DNA from: Sphaerosporella brunnea
Taxonomy: Eukaryota > Ascomycota > Pezizomycetes > Pezizales > Pyronemataceae
NCBI GenBank assembly: GCA_008704415.1
Contig: VXIS01000310.1
Span: forward strand, 1 to 58,145
Reading direction: 5' to 3'
Length of the DNA stretch: 58,145 nt
Made by a program: the position numbers and the translations under genes. A model generated the notes under the pieces. It ran no database searches. It was not told the DNA's origin and saw nothing but the letters and a program-made list of their open reading frames with translations. Shown here piece after piece: positions 32,302 through 43,100 of this stretch (positions are counted from its first letter, which is position 1; the number at the start of each line of letters is the position of its first letter).

Positions 32302-32714
32302 CAGTGTTCTCAGTAGCCAGCCCAAACAGCCGGGCGGGCTTTTTGCATCAGCCCAAACAGCCCAGCCCACTTGTCGGGCCAGCCCGGCTGCGAGTGATCT
32401 CCGGTGCAGACCAGCCACTGTGAGTTGGCGGGGTTCAATCAGCGCCAATAAACTTATCAGGATCTGTAATGCTATAGTAAACTCCTATCTGATGATTCCC
32501 TCATAGTCATCATTTTCCACGGCGAACATCTTTATGTACGTTTCATTTCATAGCAGTAGTTTATATCATGGTGGTTGTATTTGTCGTCATGGTGGGCTGC
32601 AGCCCAAACAGCCCGCCGGGCTTTTTGATCAGCCCAAACAGCCAGCCGGGCTTTTTGATCAGCCCACATCCGCCCAACGCAGCCGGCCGGGCGGGCTGGC
32701 TGTTGAGAACACTG
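32302..32714. mobile_element. 413 bp hAT-like MITE
   Basis: Ends CAGTGTTCTCAGTAGCCAGC and the complement of CAGTGTTCTCAACAGCCAGC are inverted repeats. CAGTG...CACTG ends with an 8 bp target duplication (one mismatch) are diagnostic of hAT-type transposition. The sub-terminal parts are filled with CAGCCCAAACAGCC and GCCGGGCTTTTTGATC repeats, which may act as transposase-binding arrays. The centre is AT-rich and non-coding. Confidence 0.75.
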
Positions 32715-32722
32715 CCTGGGAC
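32715..32722. repeat. Right target-site duplication CCTGGGAC
   Basis: Mate of 32294-32301. Confidence 0.6.
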
Positions 32723-33652
32723 GGCAGGTTCGCGGTATAGTGCTTCCTGATCGGGATCTGGGCAGGTCTCATCCCCTGATAGTTGCACGAATTTCTCGTT
32801 CAATGCTGCTTCTGCTCAGCCATCGATCCTCTATTGGTTGAAGATTCCTCGATCGTTTCCTTAATCTCCGCCGCATTTTCGGCAATTGTGCGTCGCACTG
32901 TAGAAAGAATCACAGCCGGTGGGGCACCAACTGGTGCGGGCAAGATTAGGACCAGAGCCATTTCCAGCGGCGCAGGTTGGCATCCTCCAACCCCCAATCG
33001 TCGATTGGCGACTCCACAACCGCACGGCCACAGCTGGAGTTGGCCGGTGTCCGCTTCTGGACCGGGGGTCCAGCAACCCTAACACCAGACACATCTACGG
33101 CCACCCCGAGCTTCATCACGTGGAAGGCTATGGGATCTTGCATACAGCAGCAGCTGGACTCCCACACGGTTGACGCACATGCACCCCACCGCAACAGATG
33201 CATCACGCCTTGTGGGACCTGCGATGCCTTCCGCGATAAGCAATCGTGAACTGGAGGGCATGGTCAACGAACTAGCACACACCGTTCTCCCCACTGCCCC
33301 TAGTGGTAGCATCTGAATCACACTTTGGACCACAGCGTCACGATGTGCGCGGATTTTGCGCACCCGCCTGGACTGCGACTGCGATGCTTGCCTGAAACAG
33401 CGGACGTTGCGTTGGAGCATTGATCGCGACAGGCTGGATTGGGAGGAGGTGAGATTTTCGCACTACTCCAGTACGCCGCCATCCATCTGGCAGTAGCAGC
33501 GGAGATAACAATCCGCACATTTTCGGTGGTGATGTTGAGGCGGGGATGACAGTGGTGGTCAGGTGGGGTAGGGTTTATGCAATGACGAAGACGTCCCGCC
33601 ATGGCCACTGGTGCGGAGTCACGTTCCCACGCACGATATGGGATACGAGAAA
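32723..33652. other. No gene recognised
   Basis: About 0.9 kb with overlapping short ORFs on both strands and no motif. Confidence 0.4.
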
Positions 33653-33835
33653 CAGCCGTGTGGTGGCCACACGCCACGCCGTGCAGTCATGATCAGAGCA
33701 CCACTTAACGGAACGTCATATGGACGTTCCAGTCAGGGCGGCTGTGTTTGAAACACGGCGCAGTTGCTTTCATTCAGTGGCGTCGCTACAGCGCCGCTCC
33801 AGAATGACAGCGCTCTTCAGTCGCTTCTATCCAAT
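33653..33835 (+). repeat. Dispersed repeat, copy 2 (mate at 22628)
   Basis: Second copy of the 22.6 kb repeat, including a small internal palindrome around GGAACGTCATATGGACGTTCC. Confidence 0.45.
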
Positions 33836-35230
33836 CTCCGACGGTCGCGAATTTAGGGTTGAGCCTTGGGAAAATGCCACACTAACAGCCATATAGGGAT
33901 AGGGCTAGGGTGCACAGTGCCGCAATGCGCCACCACAAGCGGCGAGTACGACGGGCATCGGGGTTGTACGGCTGGGCAGCGCATAGTAGAACGGCGTTAA
34001 GCTGGAACCGCAAAGCCTTAGAACGCAATCCCGGCATGAAATGTGATAACTGTGGTTTCATTCTCTGACAGCGCGGCGGTGGTGCGGTATGCGAGGGGGC
34101 TTCAACGGTGTGTTTCATCGGCGGGAGTCATCATCTGGTTATCAGAGGCGATGACATGACCGTTCGCAGAGTCCCACAGCGACATCCTACCTTCTAGTAG
34201 AGCCCCATGGCGACATTCCACCTGGTAGACGGCCCCATTGTGTTCTTTGAGACCATCGCCTCGTCACCTGCAGCCCCGAGCGCTGTTGTCGGGGGTGCCG
34301 GATAGGCAGACGTGCATGCCGCCGCGTGTTTCTGCAGGTCTTCAAATCCCCGGTTCCGTACGTTTCCGTGGCTAAGCACCCCTCTCTCGGTCGTTGGAGC
34401 CGGTGAGCTGCATCCGCCGCCGTGCCGTCATTGAGCAACCCCTCTTGCGGACCGTGCCGACTTTCAAAGCAAGGCGCTGGACAACGTTCCCGTGAGTGTG
34501 ATTTGTACGTACGCATGGACCGTGGGTGGGGGCTCAGTTGAAACCACCGACCGCGAGGGATACGGTTAGGTGTCGTTCAATTGTTTCACCGAGCGCGAGA
34601 TTGAACGTGCATGTATGTTTCGAGAGATGTCATGTCTGATAGTGGAAACCGCTTCAACGGGGACAAAAGTCTCTGCCACGCGCCCGGGTGCTCTTTCTTC
34701 GACGTTGCAGGATTCCATTCGCCCTTATGGTGCACAGCTCCACGTTGTGCCTTTTCCTGTCCTGGCGAGGAAATGAAGGCAAGGAGGGAAAAATAATGTT
34801 TGTGGGCGACCAGGCTCTGCGCACGAAGTTGCCTCGACGCCGCGTCGCTATCTGCAGTGAAGTGGTCTTCCGGTGTGCCACCGCGTGCTTGGACTCGTCG
34901 AGCTGCAGGGCAAACACCGCACGTTGACCGTCTTGGTCGTTCAATTCCGCCTCCTTGACATATGCCGCCTGTAGGAACGGTCAGAATCCAAGGACACCAT
35001 CCGATGTCACTCCGGTCATCGTCTGTTCTCCGCACTCTGCGTGGCCGCAACGCGCCATGTCGCGGATTATCAAAACCCCGCTGCATTTCATGGGACCACA
35101 TCCAGTGTCGCGCTGAATAAACAAACAGTCGTTTGACGAAGAGGGATTTCGTGGCAGTTTACATCTGTACCACTGCAGTTCTGGAGACAGCTTGCGCCGA
35201 AATCCCAGTAAGCAGGCCCGTCAACACTAT
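33836..35230. other. No gene recognised
   Basis: A minus-strand stretch at about 34860-34990 reads coherently (AAYVKEAELNDQDGQRAVFA) and may be a coding relic, but nothing identifies it. Confidence 0.35.
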
Positions 35231-35469
35231 TTATGAACCTCCTAGCCAAAGCCGATGACGCAGCGACCGATATTCTATTCTTCTACGGCCGTATCGCATC
35301 GATGAATTCCCAGCGGCCGCCAGACGAGAGCAACAGCTAGAAATTCGGTCGGAGAGCCTAGCGACCACACAGTAAAAGCGATTGGGCGTGCATGTTTTGA
35401 AACTCGCCCTGGAGCCGCTCCAAGGTCCCCCGCTGGCATGCCTGTATCGTGTTTCTGGGTCACATCGTC

Positions 35470-35900
35470 GACTATTCCGCTGCTTGAAGATGGCTTCCCT
35501 GAGCGAGGGTTTGTCGCGGTCGCTCAAAAAACCGCCGGGGCATGGCCGACAACATCTCGGGTTGATCCTTCGCTGCTCCGGATAACCGTCCGGAGCGTAC
35601 AGCTATCTTGGCATCGATCGGGCTCTCTTCTGTTTCCCAGATTGAGTTTGTTGGAGGAGCTTCAAAACGACGGTCAAGCTCTCCGGGCAACCATTCTGCC
35701 AACTCACCGGACAGATTGCGCAGTCCAAAGATGGAAGGGCTTGACCCGCGACACGCGTTTGCCAACTTTGCACACTGCTCTGGTTCCCGACCGGAGAAAT
35801 CGATGCGCACCCCAGTTCAGCCCAATATCTACGCCCACTACGCGTGCTTGTCCAACGAGGTTTGTGACCTGAGAGCTTTCATTTGTAAAGCTAACAACGA
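35470..35900 (-). pseudogene. Possible LINE RT thumb relic
   Basis: Two minus-strand frames join across a frameshift near 35805. The first gives VGVDIGLNWGAH. The second gives IDFSGREPEQCAKLANACRG then SSPSIFGLRNLSGELAEWL. This resembles the 'LGV-x-LD-x-L-WG-H' block after the RT palm in LINEs. The match is by pattern memory only, and no catalytic motif is visible. Confidence 0.3.
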
Positions 35901-36319
35901 ACAAGCAACACAAGTCAGTGGACGCATGCTGCGGCCTTGACGCACGATGGACTACGATTGTGACTTTTGAGGTTGTCGGCCGCCTCGTCGTCTTCATTGC
36001 AATTCTACCGTTTCCGCAGGCTGTCAACTGTTGCCATCGGGACCTCCCGAATACCGGCACACAGCCTGAGCCAGCTGTTATGATACTCAGCGTTGACTCC
36101 GAAACATGGACGCACCAATCGGCTGCTGGACCAAAAGCTACAGTGCCAGGATGACTGCACAAATGGTTGAATTTCAGCAGTTGGATGAACAGCGTTGGCA
36201 CAATCAAAGCAAGGGGGAGGCTTCACGGAGCGCTCGATTTTATGTAGTTGTTGGTTGAAATGTCACTGTGATTTGAAGAGTTGAGTGGCAAATGTTTTAT
36301 TTCCATGCGCCTACGGGTA
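35901..36319. other. No gene recognised
   Basis: Short ORFs only. Ends in the TA target site of the MITE at 36320. Confidence 0.35.
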
Positions 36320-36721
36320 AAGTCCCGACCCACTTGATAGTGGATTGATATGATAAGAGATAATCTACGCGGAAATCTCAATTAACGAGTAAAATCCTTC
36401 AAGTGCACCAGTGATGACCAGCACAAAAAACTAAAACAATGAAGGAAAATTCACAAATTTATTTCCGCGCTCTATGGCTGTGGCTACGCGCAGTGTTTAG
36501 GCTTTCTTCGCGGCCTTTTTTTTCAGAATCCAGAGGGTCAGTTGCGGTCGCCGTGACAAGGAGCCGGACGTTAGCGCGGTGCAGGTTGGCATGGCGGTAT
36601 TGTCCAGAGAGGGGCGTGGGGCGTGGTGGGCACAATTGCAGAATCTCACAACGTGGAAATTGACATTGCCGCGTAGATTATCTCTTGTCTTATCAATCCA
36701 CCATCAAGTGGGTCGGGAGCT
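36320..36721. mobile_element. 402 bp MITE (family 'AAGTCCCGACCC'), short-TIR form
   Basis: TA-flanked (36318-36319, 36722-36723), with TIRs starting AAGTCCCGACCCACTTGATA and AAGCTCCCGACCCACTTGAT and running about 54 bp to ATAATCTACGCGG. The interior matches the 22192-22619 copy in reverse orientation. It lacks the 16 bp TIR insert seen on both sides of that copy. Confidence 0.75.
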
Positions 36722-37188
36722 TACTCCTTAAATGTCGTTCGCACCAAATTTGTCTGGCTCTGGTGGTTACCACCCAGATTGAGGCTTGATCTGATCCATG
36801 TCCGATTTTCCATCACACCGACACGGTTTGCGTAATGGTTACTCTAGGTTGAGGCACAGCGAGTCATGACACCGGAGCAACAACGATATAGGCCTACAAT
36901 GTTCGCAAGCATACTCCACCAGTAATTCCGAGCAGGTTGAAGAGCCGGTGAAAATATTGTACGGAAAACAAGAGAAGAACGCAAGCCGCGCGACCAACGA
37001 CGTATCGGCCGGAGAAGAAAAAACCCGAAAAATGACAACCAACCGCGCAGAAAGACCCCAGGTAACCGACTACAGAAAGAGACAACCATCACAGCTCGTG
37101 CAATCGACGAAATAGACGCTCGAGAAACAAGCGACAGCCGAAGGCAAGGTAAGTCAGCACAACACATTGAATGCCGTTTTCGCTTGTA

Positions 37189-37196
37189 CAAACCGT
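37189..37196. repeat. Left target-site duplication CAAACCGT
   Basis: A perfect 8 bp match to 37903-37910, bracketing the 706 bp hAT-like element. Confidence 0.8.
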
Positions 37197-37902
37197 TAGC
37201 GATGGGCACGGGGCGGCGGTGACGGGCACGGGGACGGGGATATCCACGCGGGGACCACGCGGGGATCGCAGTGAAAAAGTATCCACGCGGGGACGGGAAA
37301 CTCCCCACGGAGGCCACGCGGGGTCGCAGTGAAAAGGTATCCACGTGGGGACAGGAAACTGCCCACGGGGACCACGCGGGGATCGCAGTAAAAAAGCTAC
37401 TCCGCGCGCCAATAGTGTTTTGTACAATTTCGTGAGCCTACAGGCGGTGCCTGCCCGCATTTCACGCGTTTTGCTCCATCTCTGCCGCCCAAAAACCGGG
37501 TGCTTCAACGAAGTCACCCATAAAACCGTTCCCCCGGCCGGATGTGTCCTCCGCTGTGTCCTGCGCTGTGTTAATGGCGACTGACAGCACAGAGTCGAAG
37601 CCCAGCACATCGCTCCGCCACCAAGCCTTTAAGAGACAGGCTGCCTGAATGGTGGCGGGCAGTAACCGCGACAATGAGGACATGCCGAAATCTTTTATTA
37701 TCCTCGGGGATGCGCGGGGATCAACGTGGTCCCCGAGCGAACGGTTAGTCACAGCCGAGGATGGAAATCAACATCGCTCAATTTCTTCTGAAATTTACCC
37801 AAAATGGGTTCTACAGGGTCGCCGGAGTAGTTTCATGCGTTTTCCACGAATCCCCGTGCGTCCCCGTCATACGCGGGGACCACGTCCCTGTGCGCATCGC
37901 TA
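37197..37902. mobile_element. 706 bp hAT-like non-autonomous element
   Basis: Starts TAGCGATGGGCACGGGG and ends with the complement of TAGCGATGCGCACAGGG. A perfect 8 bp CAAACCGT duplication on both sides marks it as a hAT-superfamily insertion. The left third holds GGGGAC/CCACGCGG tandem units of about 59 bp (CGCAGT-AAAAA anchors near 37267, 37326 and 37384). The right end repeats CCCCG-rich words in the opposite sense. Long open frames across it are by-products of the base skew. No transposase. Confidence 0.8.
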
Positions 37903-37910
37903 CAAACCGT
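37903..37910. repeat. Right target-site duplication CAAACCGT
   Basis: Exact mate of 37189-37196. Confidence 0.8.
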
Positions 37911-38141
37911 CCGTTTCGTGCTTGCAGCCAACACCGCAACAGAGCTGAATTTTGCGTTTGCACAAACGTTCATCTCACGCAGTCTCGACGGTGTGTGTGA
38001 TGTGTTTCTGCAGGCCATCGACAGAGTTTGTATCCATCTCAAAGCTAACTGGGGGTCGACCACCACGAGCCGGATGAACTGGCGGCGGACGAGGCGTTTG
38101 TGGCGTCGCAGCCAGATGGGCCCGCAGGTCCCACTCCACGG

Positions 38142-38765
38142 TTAACAGAATGTTCCACTCACAAGCTGCAGGCAGCAATGGTTGCCGGAACCAGAAACCT
38201 TGCTGACTCTGCTGCGTATACCGCACCCTAACTTCTTGACCCCAATCGAGTCGTTGTCCTCAGAATCAAGCTTGTACTGGTCCAGAAGATCTTGGATTTT
38301 CACACCATATGCATCGACGGTTCCGCAGGCCTCAAGCTTGATCGCTGTCAAATCGTTTCGGACATCGTACTGGCGTCTCTCCGGCTTCTCAAAGTAATCA
38401 CGACACACGGCATCCCAGAGATCGGCTGGCTCGTCAATATCTATGTAGTCCAAATGAATGCGCTCCTGAAGAGACTGGGAAATCAACCGCAACGCTGCCC
38501 AAACACGAGAAGGATAGTCGGTAAACACTTGAGGTGCGGCTGCGCCAGCACTCCCAGTCCTAGGAATTGGTTTGCCATCCTCATCACGTTCCGCTGCAAC
38601 AGCTTTAGTAGGACTAGCAGGAGGAACCTCCGTGCGGTCAACGATCCCCTTGCACCGCTCGCGGTTGAGCAACTTCTTCATGTTGTATGCCCAGGCCTTA
38701 TAGTTCTTCCCATCAAACGTCTTGATTGTTGACCCAACGTGTGATCCACGTCCTAAACGTGACGA
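38142..38765 (-). pseudogene. Ty1/copia Gag fragment
   Basis: The minus-strand frame contains FDGKNYKAWAYNMKKLLN, then IHLDYIDIDEPADLWDAVC, then VRNDLTAIKLEACGTVDAYG and KIQDLLDQY. This is the N-terminal and central part of copia-type Gag (DUF4219/UBN2 region). The frame has no ATG at its start and stops before the CCHC knuckle, protease or RT, so it is a relic. It lies directly downstream, in its own sense, of a 149 bp tandem duplication that may be the element's leader. Confidence 0.8.
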
Positions 38766-38769
38766 ACAA

Positions 38770-39062
38770 GATAGGAAGAACAATCGATTTTCTCAAGCGT
38801 TGGAAACACGAGGGCTCATAACCTGTCGTTGGTGCCGTCACGCCTACAGAAAACCGATGTGCGGTTCCTTGATGCCGGGTATCAACAAACAGCGGCGCGC
38901 AACGCAATTGTTTGAGAAGATAGGAACAACAATCAATTTTTCAAGCGTTGGAAACACGAGGGCTCATAACCTGTCGTTGGTGCCGTCACGCCTACAGAAA
39001 AACCGATATGCGGTTCATTGATGCCGGATATCAACAAACAGCGGCGCGGGACGCAATTGTTT
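38770..39062. repeat. 149 bp tandem duplication, two units
   Basis: Unit 1 is 38770-38918 and unit 2 is 38919-39062. Both start GATAGGAA-AACAATC and end CGCAATTGTTT, with only a handful of differences. Each contains GGGCTCATAACC, which looks like a tRNA-Met anticodon arm; the complementary strand is the sense strand of the neighbouring copia Gag. Confidence 0.8.
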
Positions 39063-39601
39063 GGCGCGTTCATGAGGGACCAACCCAAATAGGAGCTTGA
39101 TAGGTCCAGGTCGAACCTCACTGCGTGGCCCTCGGTTTTGAAAATCCCACCCTCTTGCAAAGCACAGAAAGACGGCAGCAAGCCGTCGAATACGCTTGCA
39201 TTCCTAGTCAACATGGAGGTGTATATACCGCACCGTGGAAGGGAGTCCGCGACCATGTGTCTAGCCTTTCCCGACACTGTCCTAAGGCGGTGATGCTGCA
39301 GGCTGTTGAACGCCTGTTTCGGCTGTCGAATGTTGCCACGGCCCTTGGAATCACGGACGAGTACGTTATCGAGTATCTCACCTGCCGCCGAAAGTCCACA
39401 GATGCGTCCGATCTGGCAAAGCTGAGCTACGTATCAACGAAATTCGGAGAACAATCCTTGCACATTCTTGGAATCAGTTGCGACGAAGCGTGTCGTCAGA
39501 TATGGCGAGCAGCGGCGATGTCAGGTTTGCGAGGCAAAACCCAAGCGTGAAGAGCCAAATGCACTCCTTCGCATGAGAATAATGAACGAATCAGTCGGCC
39601 A
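39063..39601 (+). other. Open frame without ATG, unrecognised
   Basis: A plus-strand frame (39125-39550) reads through 141 codons without a stop (for example LQAVERLFRLSNVATALGIT), but starts with GTG and has no ATG until midway. It may be an exon or relic; no domain identified. Confidence 0.25.
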
Positions 39602-39745
39602 TAGTGATGGAAATAAGCCCAGCCGGCTCAAGCTAAAGGCTCTAGCCTCGAGCAGAGCCGAGCGAAGCCTGAACCTTCGGCGAGCCAAGCCGGCTCGAGC
39701 CTGTTGGCTGACGAGCCGAGCTTCTGCTCGAGCCTTTTGTGATGG
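39602..39745 (+). repeat. GAGC-rich dispersed repeat, copy 2
   Basis: Starts TAGTGATGGAAATAAGCC and continues with AGCCGGCTCAAGCT, CTCGAGCAGAGCCGAGCGAA, CCTTCGGCGAGCC and CTCGAGCCTTTT. About 80% similar to the minus-strand copy near 45672-45802. Confidence 0.6.
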
Positions 39746-40639
39746 CTAGCTAGGTAGGGGGAGGCATCCCGTCGGCGGGGCGAAGATGAAAGGTGCCGGC
39801 CCAAGGGGAGTTGATCGAGAACATTCTGTGGAATTCTACCGGCGCAGTTTTACCGCTCAAAAGCTGGCTCAATCGCAAGAACCTCGATGACTGGGAACTT
39901 CACGGCACGGAGCGCTGCAGGGCGGATCTTCGAGCCGCCATTTCGGACAACCGCAACGTCTGTCAGGTGTAGTAGATCACCTGTGTTTCCTGACGTCGTT
40001 TTGTCATGTTGGGCGCACTGCAATGTGGAGGTTGCGCCTGGCTGCGGGAAATTGAAATGATTGGGTTTTGTGTGCATCGCATCGCTGTGAGGAGTTCGTT
40101 TTGCCGGTGACCTATCGTGCCGACATACTATCCCAGGATTGCAGCCTTGGCATGCACTGGACAAAGCGCTGGATCCATGGCTGCCTCTCTTATTCGATGA
40201 TACACTCCACATTTGCAGGGTAGATTCCACAGTTGGGTATCTGAGAATGTCGGTTGGTTTACAAGACATTATTTTACCGCCATGCGTCGGTAATGCGACT
40301 TGTCCCCGTGGCATATCAGGCATAGCCTCTACCGATCACACCGCCGTAACGTGCTGTTGAATCTTCACAGAGGATGCAGGCAGTCAACCGTGGTTCAGTG
40401 GATTCTGGTAGGCTTAACACAACACGCAATGGCAACGCTTGATGGTCTAGCTGCGACTGGTATGGCCACGCGGCGGTAGTGACGCCGTAGTCGCCGCAGA
40501 CGCCTGTTCGGATGGCGACACACCACCTCAGCCGGCCCTGCAACATTATCGGCAATTGTGGCTGCGGAAGAGTCTACCATCATGGCATCGTCAATTCTGG
40601 CCATTGCCACGATGACCATTTTCTCAGGCCGACCGGTGG
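39746..40639. other. No gene recognised
   Basis: About 0.9 kb of short ORFs on both strands, without motif. Confidence 0.35.
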
Positions 40640-41230
40640 CTTTCCGGTGCACGTACGCATATGCCCCTACAGAGGAAAGCCAGATCCCGATTCTGTGAGC
40701 GGGTGTGACTCCGATTCTGACATCCCCATGCGGTCAGTGCCCATCAGAGCCTTCGCATTATGGTTGGAAAACCTCACCTTCATGAGGTCTGTAATCGCAC
40801 TGGTATTGCAAGGTCGTGGTCGAGGTGGAGTGGAGCATCGTCACCAGAATACCAGCTGCGTCATTCCGCTGCCGGCTGCCCCACCCCGCGTTTCGGCTCC
40901 TGTCGCGCTCAGGGTGCACCCCGCCGGTCTCAGGAACGGGACACCCATATCGCACGCATAGACACTGGTGCACGGTATATACGTGTACCACGTCCTCCGG
41001 TTATTCTAGGCACAGTGAGTCTACGGCATGTAGGCATCGGGATCCCAAGAGGGTTCACGGATTGCAGGGCTCGCAGGGCTCGCAGGGACTAGGGATCGAG
41101 CTCCCTGGTCCCGGGCGTCAATATCGTATCGCCGGTCCTCCCGCAAAGACGACGGCGGAGACGCCGGCAGTCCCTCCTCCGGCGACAAAATCCAAATGTA
41201 AGCGCTTCTGGCGGCCTCGCCCTGCGTAAC
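40640..41230 (+). pseudogene. Decayed relative of the zinc-knuckle protein at 2790-3437
   Basis: The end of the segment (41150-41280) aligns with minus-strand 2890-2760. It shows AET-x-x-x-PP-A-KSK-KR, a stop, then CCGACGAAACA. Further upstream an acidic DSDSDIP patch with a following amphipathic stretch (AFALWLENL) echoes DSDSPW and FELLLEWRI. The zinc knuckle itself is not found and frames shift, so it is a pseudogene copy. Confidence 0.45.
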
Positions 41231-41280
41231 AACCGACGAAACATGAACGCGAAATCTCCCCCCTCCCTCGCTGTCTCATG

Positions 41281-41964
41281 CATAGGACACATACATATAC
41301 CGGCGATATCCATCCCCACCGCACAGGCTCCAGTCGGCTGCGTAGCTCCCGAGGACTGCGCAGTGTCCGCCTACCAGGGGCTACCGGGGTGGCTTCACGG
41401 TGTCCGACGGCGCATCGGAAGTCAGCACTACTCTCCGGCCTGGGACACGGTTCCAGCCCTCGCTCGGGGTTCAGCACACGTAACGTACAAGCAAATCTCG
41501 AAGGGTTGCACTTTTCTGCTGTCATTCCGATTTCTCTGGTCAATTTGAAAAGCGTGGATGCACGCTTACCAAATTTTGCATACTAAAAAACCCATGAGCA
41601 ATGCTGGGGGCTCACCACAGAGTAAGATAGAACCTGAGAGCTCAAACGAATCTGCCGTGGCTTTCTCAGAGCCACCTTTGCCTACGGTCTCTAAACAAGC
41701 ACTTGCGAAGAAGAGGGGCGGGGAAAAGACTTCATAAGGAACTAGAACGGAGCCAGTTCGCCAACGCAATTAGCCACTGTACGAATCGATGCATGCCGCG
41801 ACATCCCTATTAGCATTTGTGCATGCGTCCTGCATATCTGGCGTAACCGGGCCAAGATAGAGTAGAATCAAAGCCTTGTATCTCACGCGGTGGTACCCCG
41901 CCAACTTTGTGAGGGCCGGCGTCATGGAAACGCTTACAATCTTAGTTAGGGAATGGTAAAAAAA
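41281..41964. other. No gene recognised
   Basis: GC-rich, then AT-richer, sequence up to the left end of the Mutator-like element. No motif. Confidence 0.35.
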
Positions 41965-42230
41965 CCGGTTATTTCACCCTATGCTCCCCTCCGGAGACCG
42001 TAATTCACCGTATACCCCGCATATCAGATTGTTTCACCCTCTACCCCTCAATCGGTCGAGCGAGAACAAATGACTGTGGGCTGTACCAAGTGACGAACCT
42101 CGATCCCCGCGACAACACCCATCCCACGTCCCCGCGACAACAGTCATCCCCCATCATCGCGAATAGCTAGCTTCTGGTTCACCAACAACCGGTGTTTCTT
42201 GCTTCACCCGCTGACGCCGCTACAGTCAAC

Positions 42231-42590
42231 ATGTCCGACCCCACCGCGCGCCCTGAAGACGTGGCTGGAGACCCAGACTCGCAGTCGCAACGTCCTGGCC
42301 AGGTTGCTGTTCATGTCGACTCTCCGTCTGTCAACGTTGGGGATAGGTTTTTAACCTTCCAGGATTTCAAGGCATGCGTGCGTGTACATGCGATTTTGAA
42401 CGGGTATTCAATCCGTTTTGTGAAGTCTGACAAATCTCGGAATGTGGTGCGGTGCGGAGGCACCGATCAGCCCGACTACAAAGCGCGTCCCATCTGGAAC
42501 AAGTAGGAGGACATGGTGAAGGAGACGGTTGTAGTAATAGAGCATACGCGCTGTTTAGGCTCTGCTACACCGCGTTACAGCTCCGGCTGA
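42231..42590 (+). pseudogene. Mutator-like transposase N-terminal domain, truncated
   Basis: An ATG at 42231 opens a frame with FLTFQDFKACVRVHAILNGY, then RFVKSDKSRNVVRCGG, then a TAG at 42504. Beyond the stop the same frame goes on with EDMVKETVVVIEHTRCLG up to a TGA at about 42591. A cysteine followed by a late H-x-x-C is the layout of the FAR1/MuDR N-terminal zinc domain. No DDE catalytic domain follows, so the element is a deletion derivative with a broken DNA-binding domain. Confidence 0.6.
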
Positions 42591-42692
42591 CTTCACTCCT
42601 TTAGGCACTGGAATTTACCATGGTTGGGTTATTGTTCGTAGTCATGTATACGCTCGCTCGAGGGGTTGAGGGGTAGAGGGTTAAAAAATCTA

Positions 42693-43100
42693 ATGGAGAA
42701 CTTTCCGTAAGTCTATTGGGGTCGGATAGCAAGTGGAGAAATCTGGGATAGCAACGCAATAGAACGGGGTGCTTCCCATGAGATTCACTCAAAAACCAAA
42801 GTTGCTATTGCTTTACGCCCTCAGAAGTGACAAGGATGATGCCGGGCTGAAATGGAGCGGGCCCGCAGGAAATTAACAGTTGCCGGGAGCCGCGGGTCCG
42901 GCATGCCGGGAGACCAGCGGGGGCGGCGACGACAAAGGCGCGGTGAGGTGCCAATTGATTTGGCTATCGCCTTGCTATTATAGATGATGGGTGGGGGACC
43001 CCATACCCTATCGCTCGAGCTATCGGTCGAATAGCTACCCCTACCCATTGCGCGCGAAATTTGCTATCCGGCCCCGATAGACTTACGGGGAGTTCTCCAA
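42693..43100. mobile_element. 408 bp MITE nested in the Mutator-like TIR
   Basis: TA dinucleotides flank it (42691-42692, 43101-43102). Ends TGGAGAACTTTCCGTAAGTC and the complement of TGGAGAACTCCCCGTAAGTC form TIRs of about 38 bp, ending GGATAGCAA. The interior is GC-rich and non-coding. A second copy with a damaged left end is at 17814-18261. Confidence 0.8.

Noticed and set aside
37089..37610. 173-codon and 166-codon minus-strand open frames
   Set aside because: They lie across and beside the GC-skewed tandem units of the hAT-like element, with no domain.
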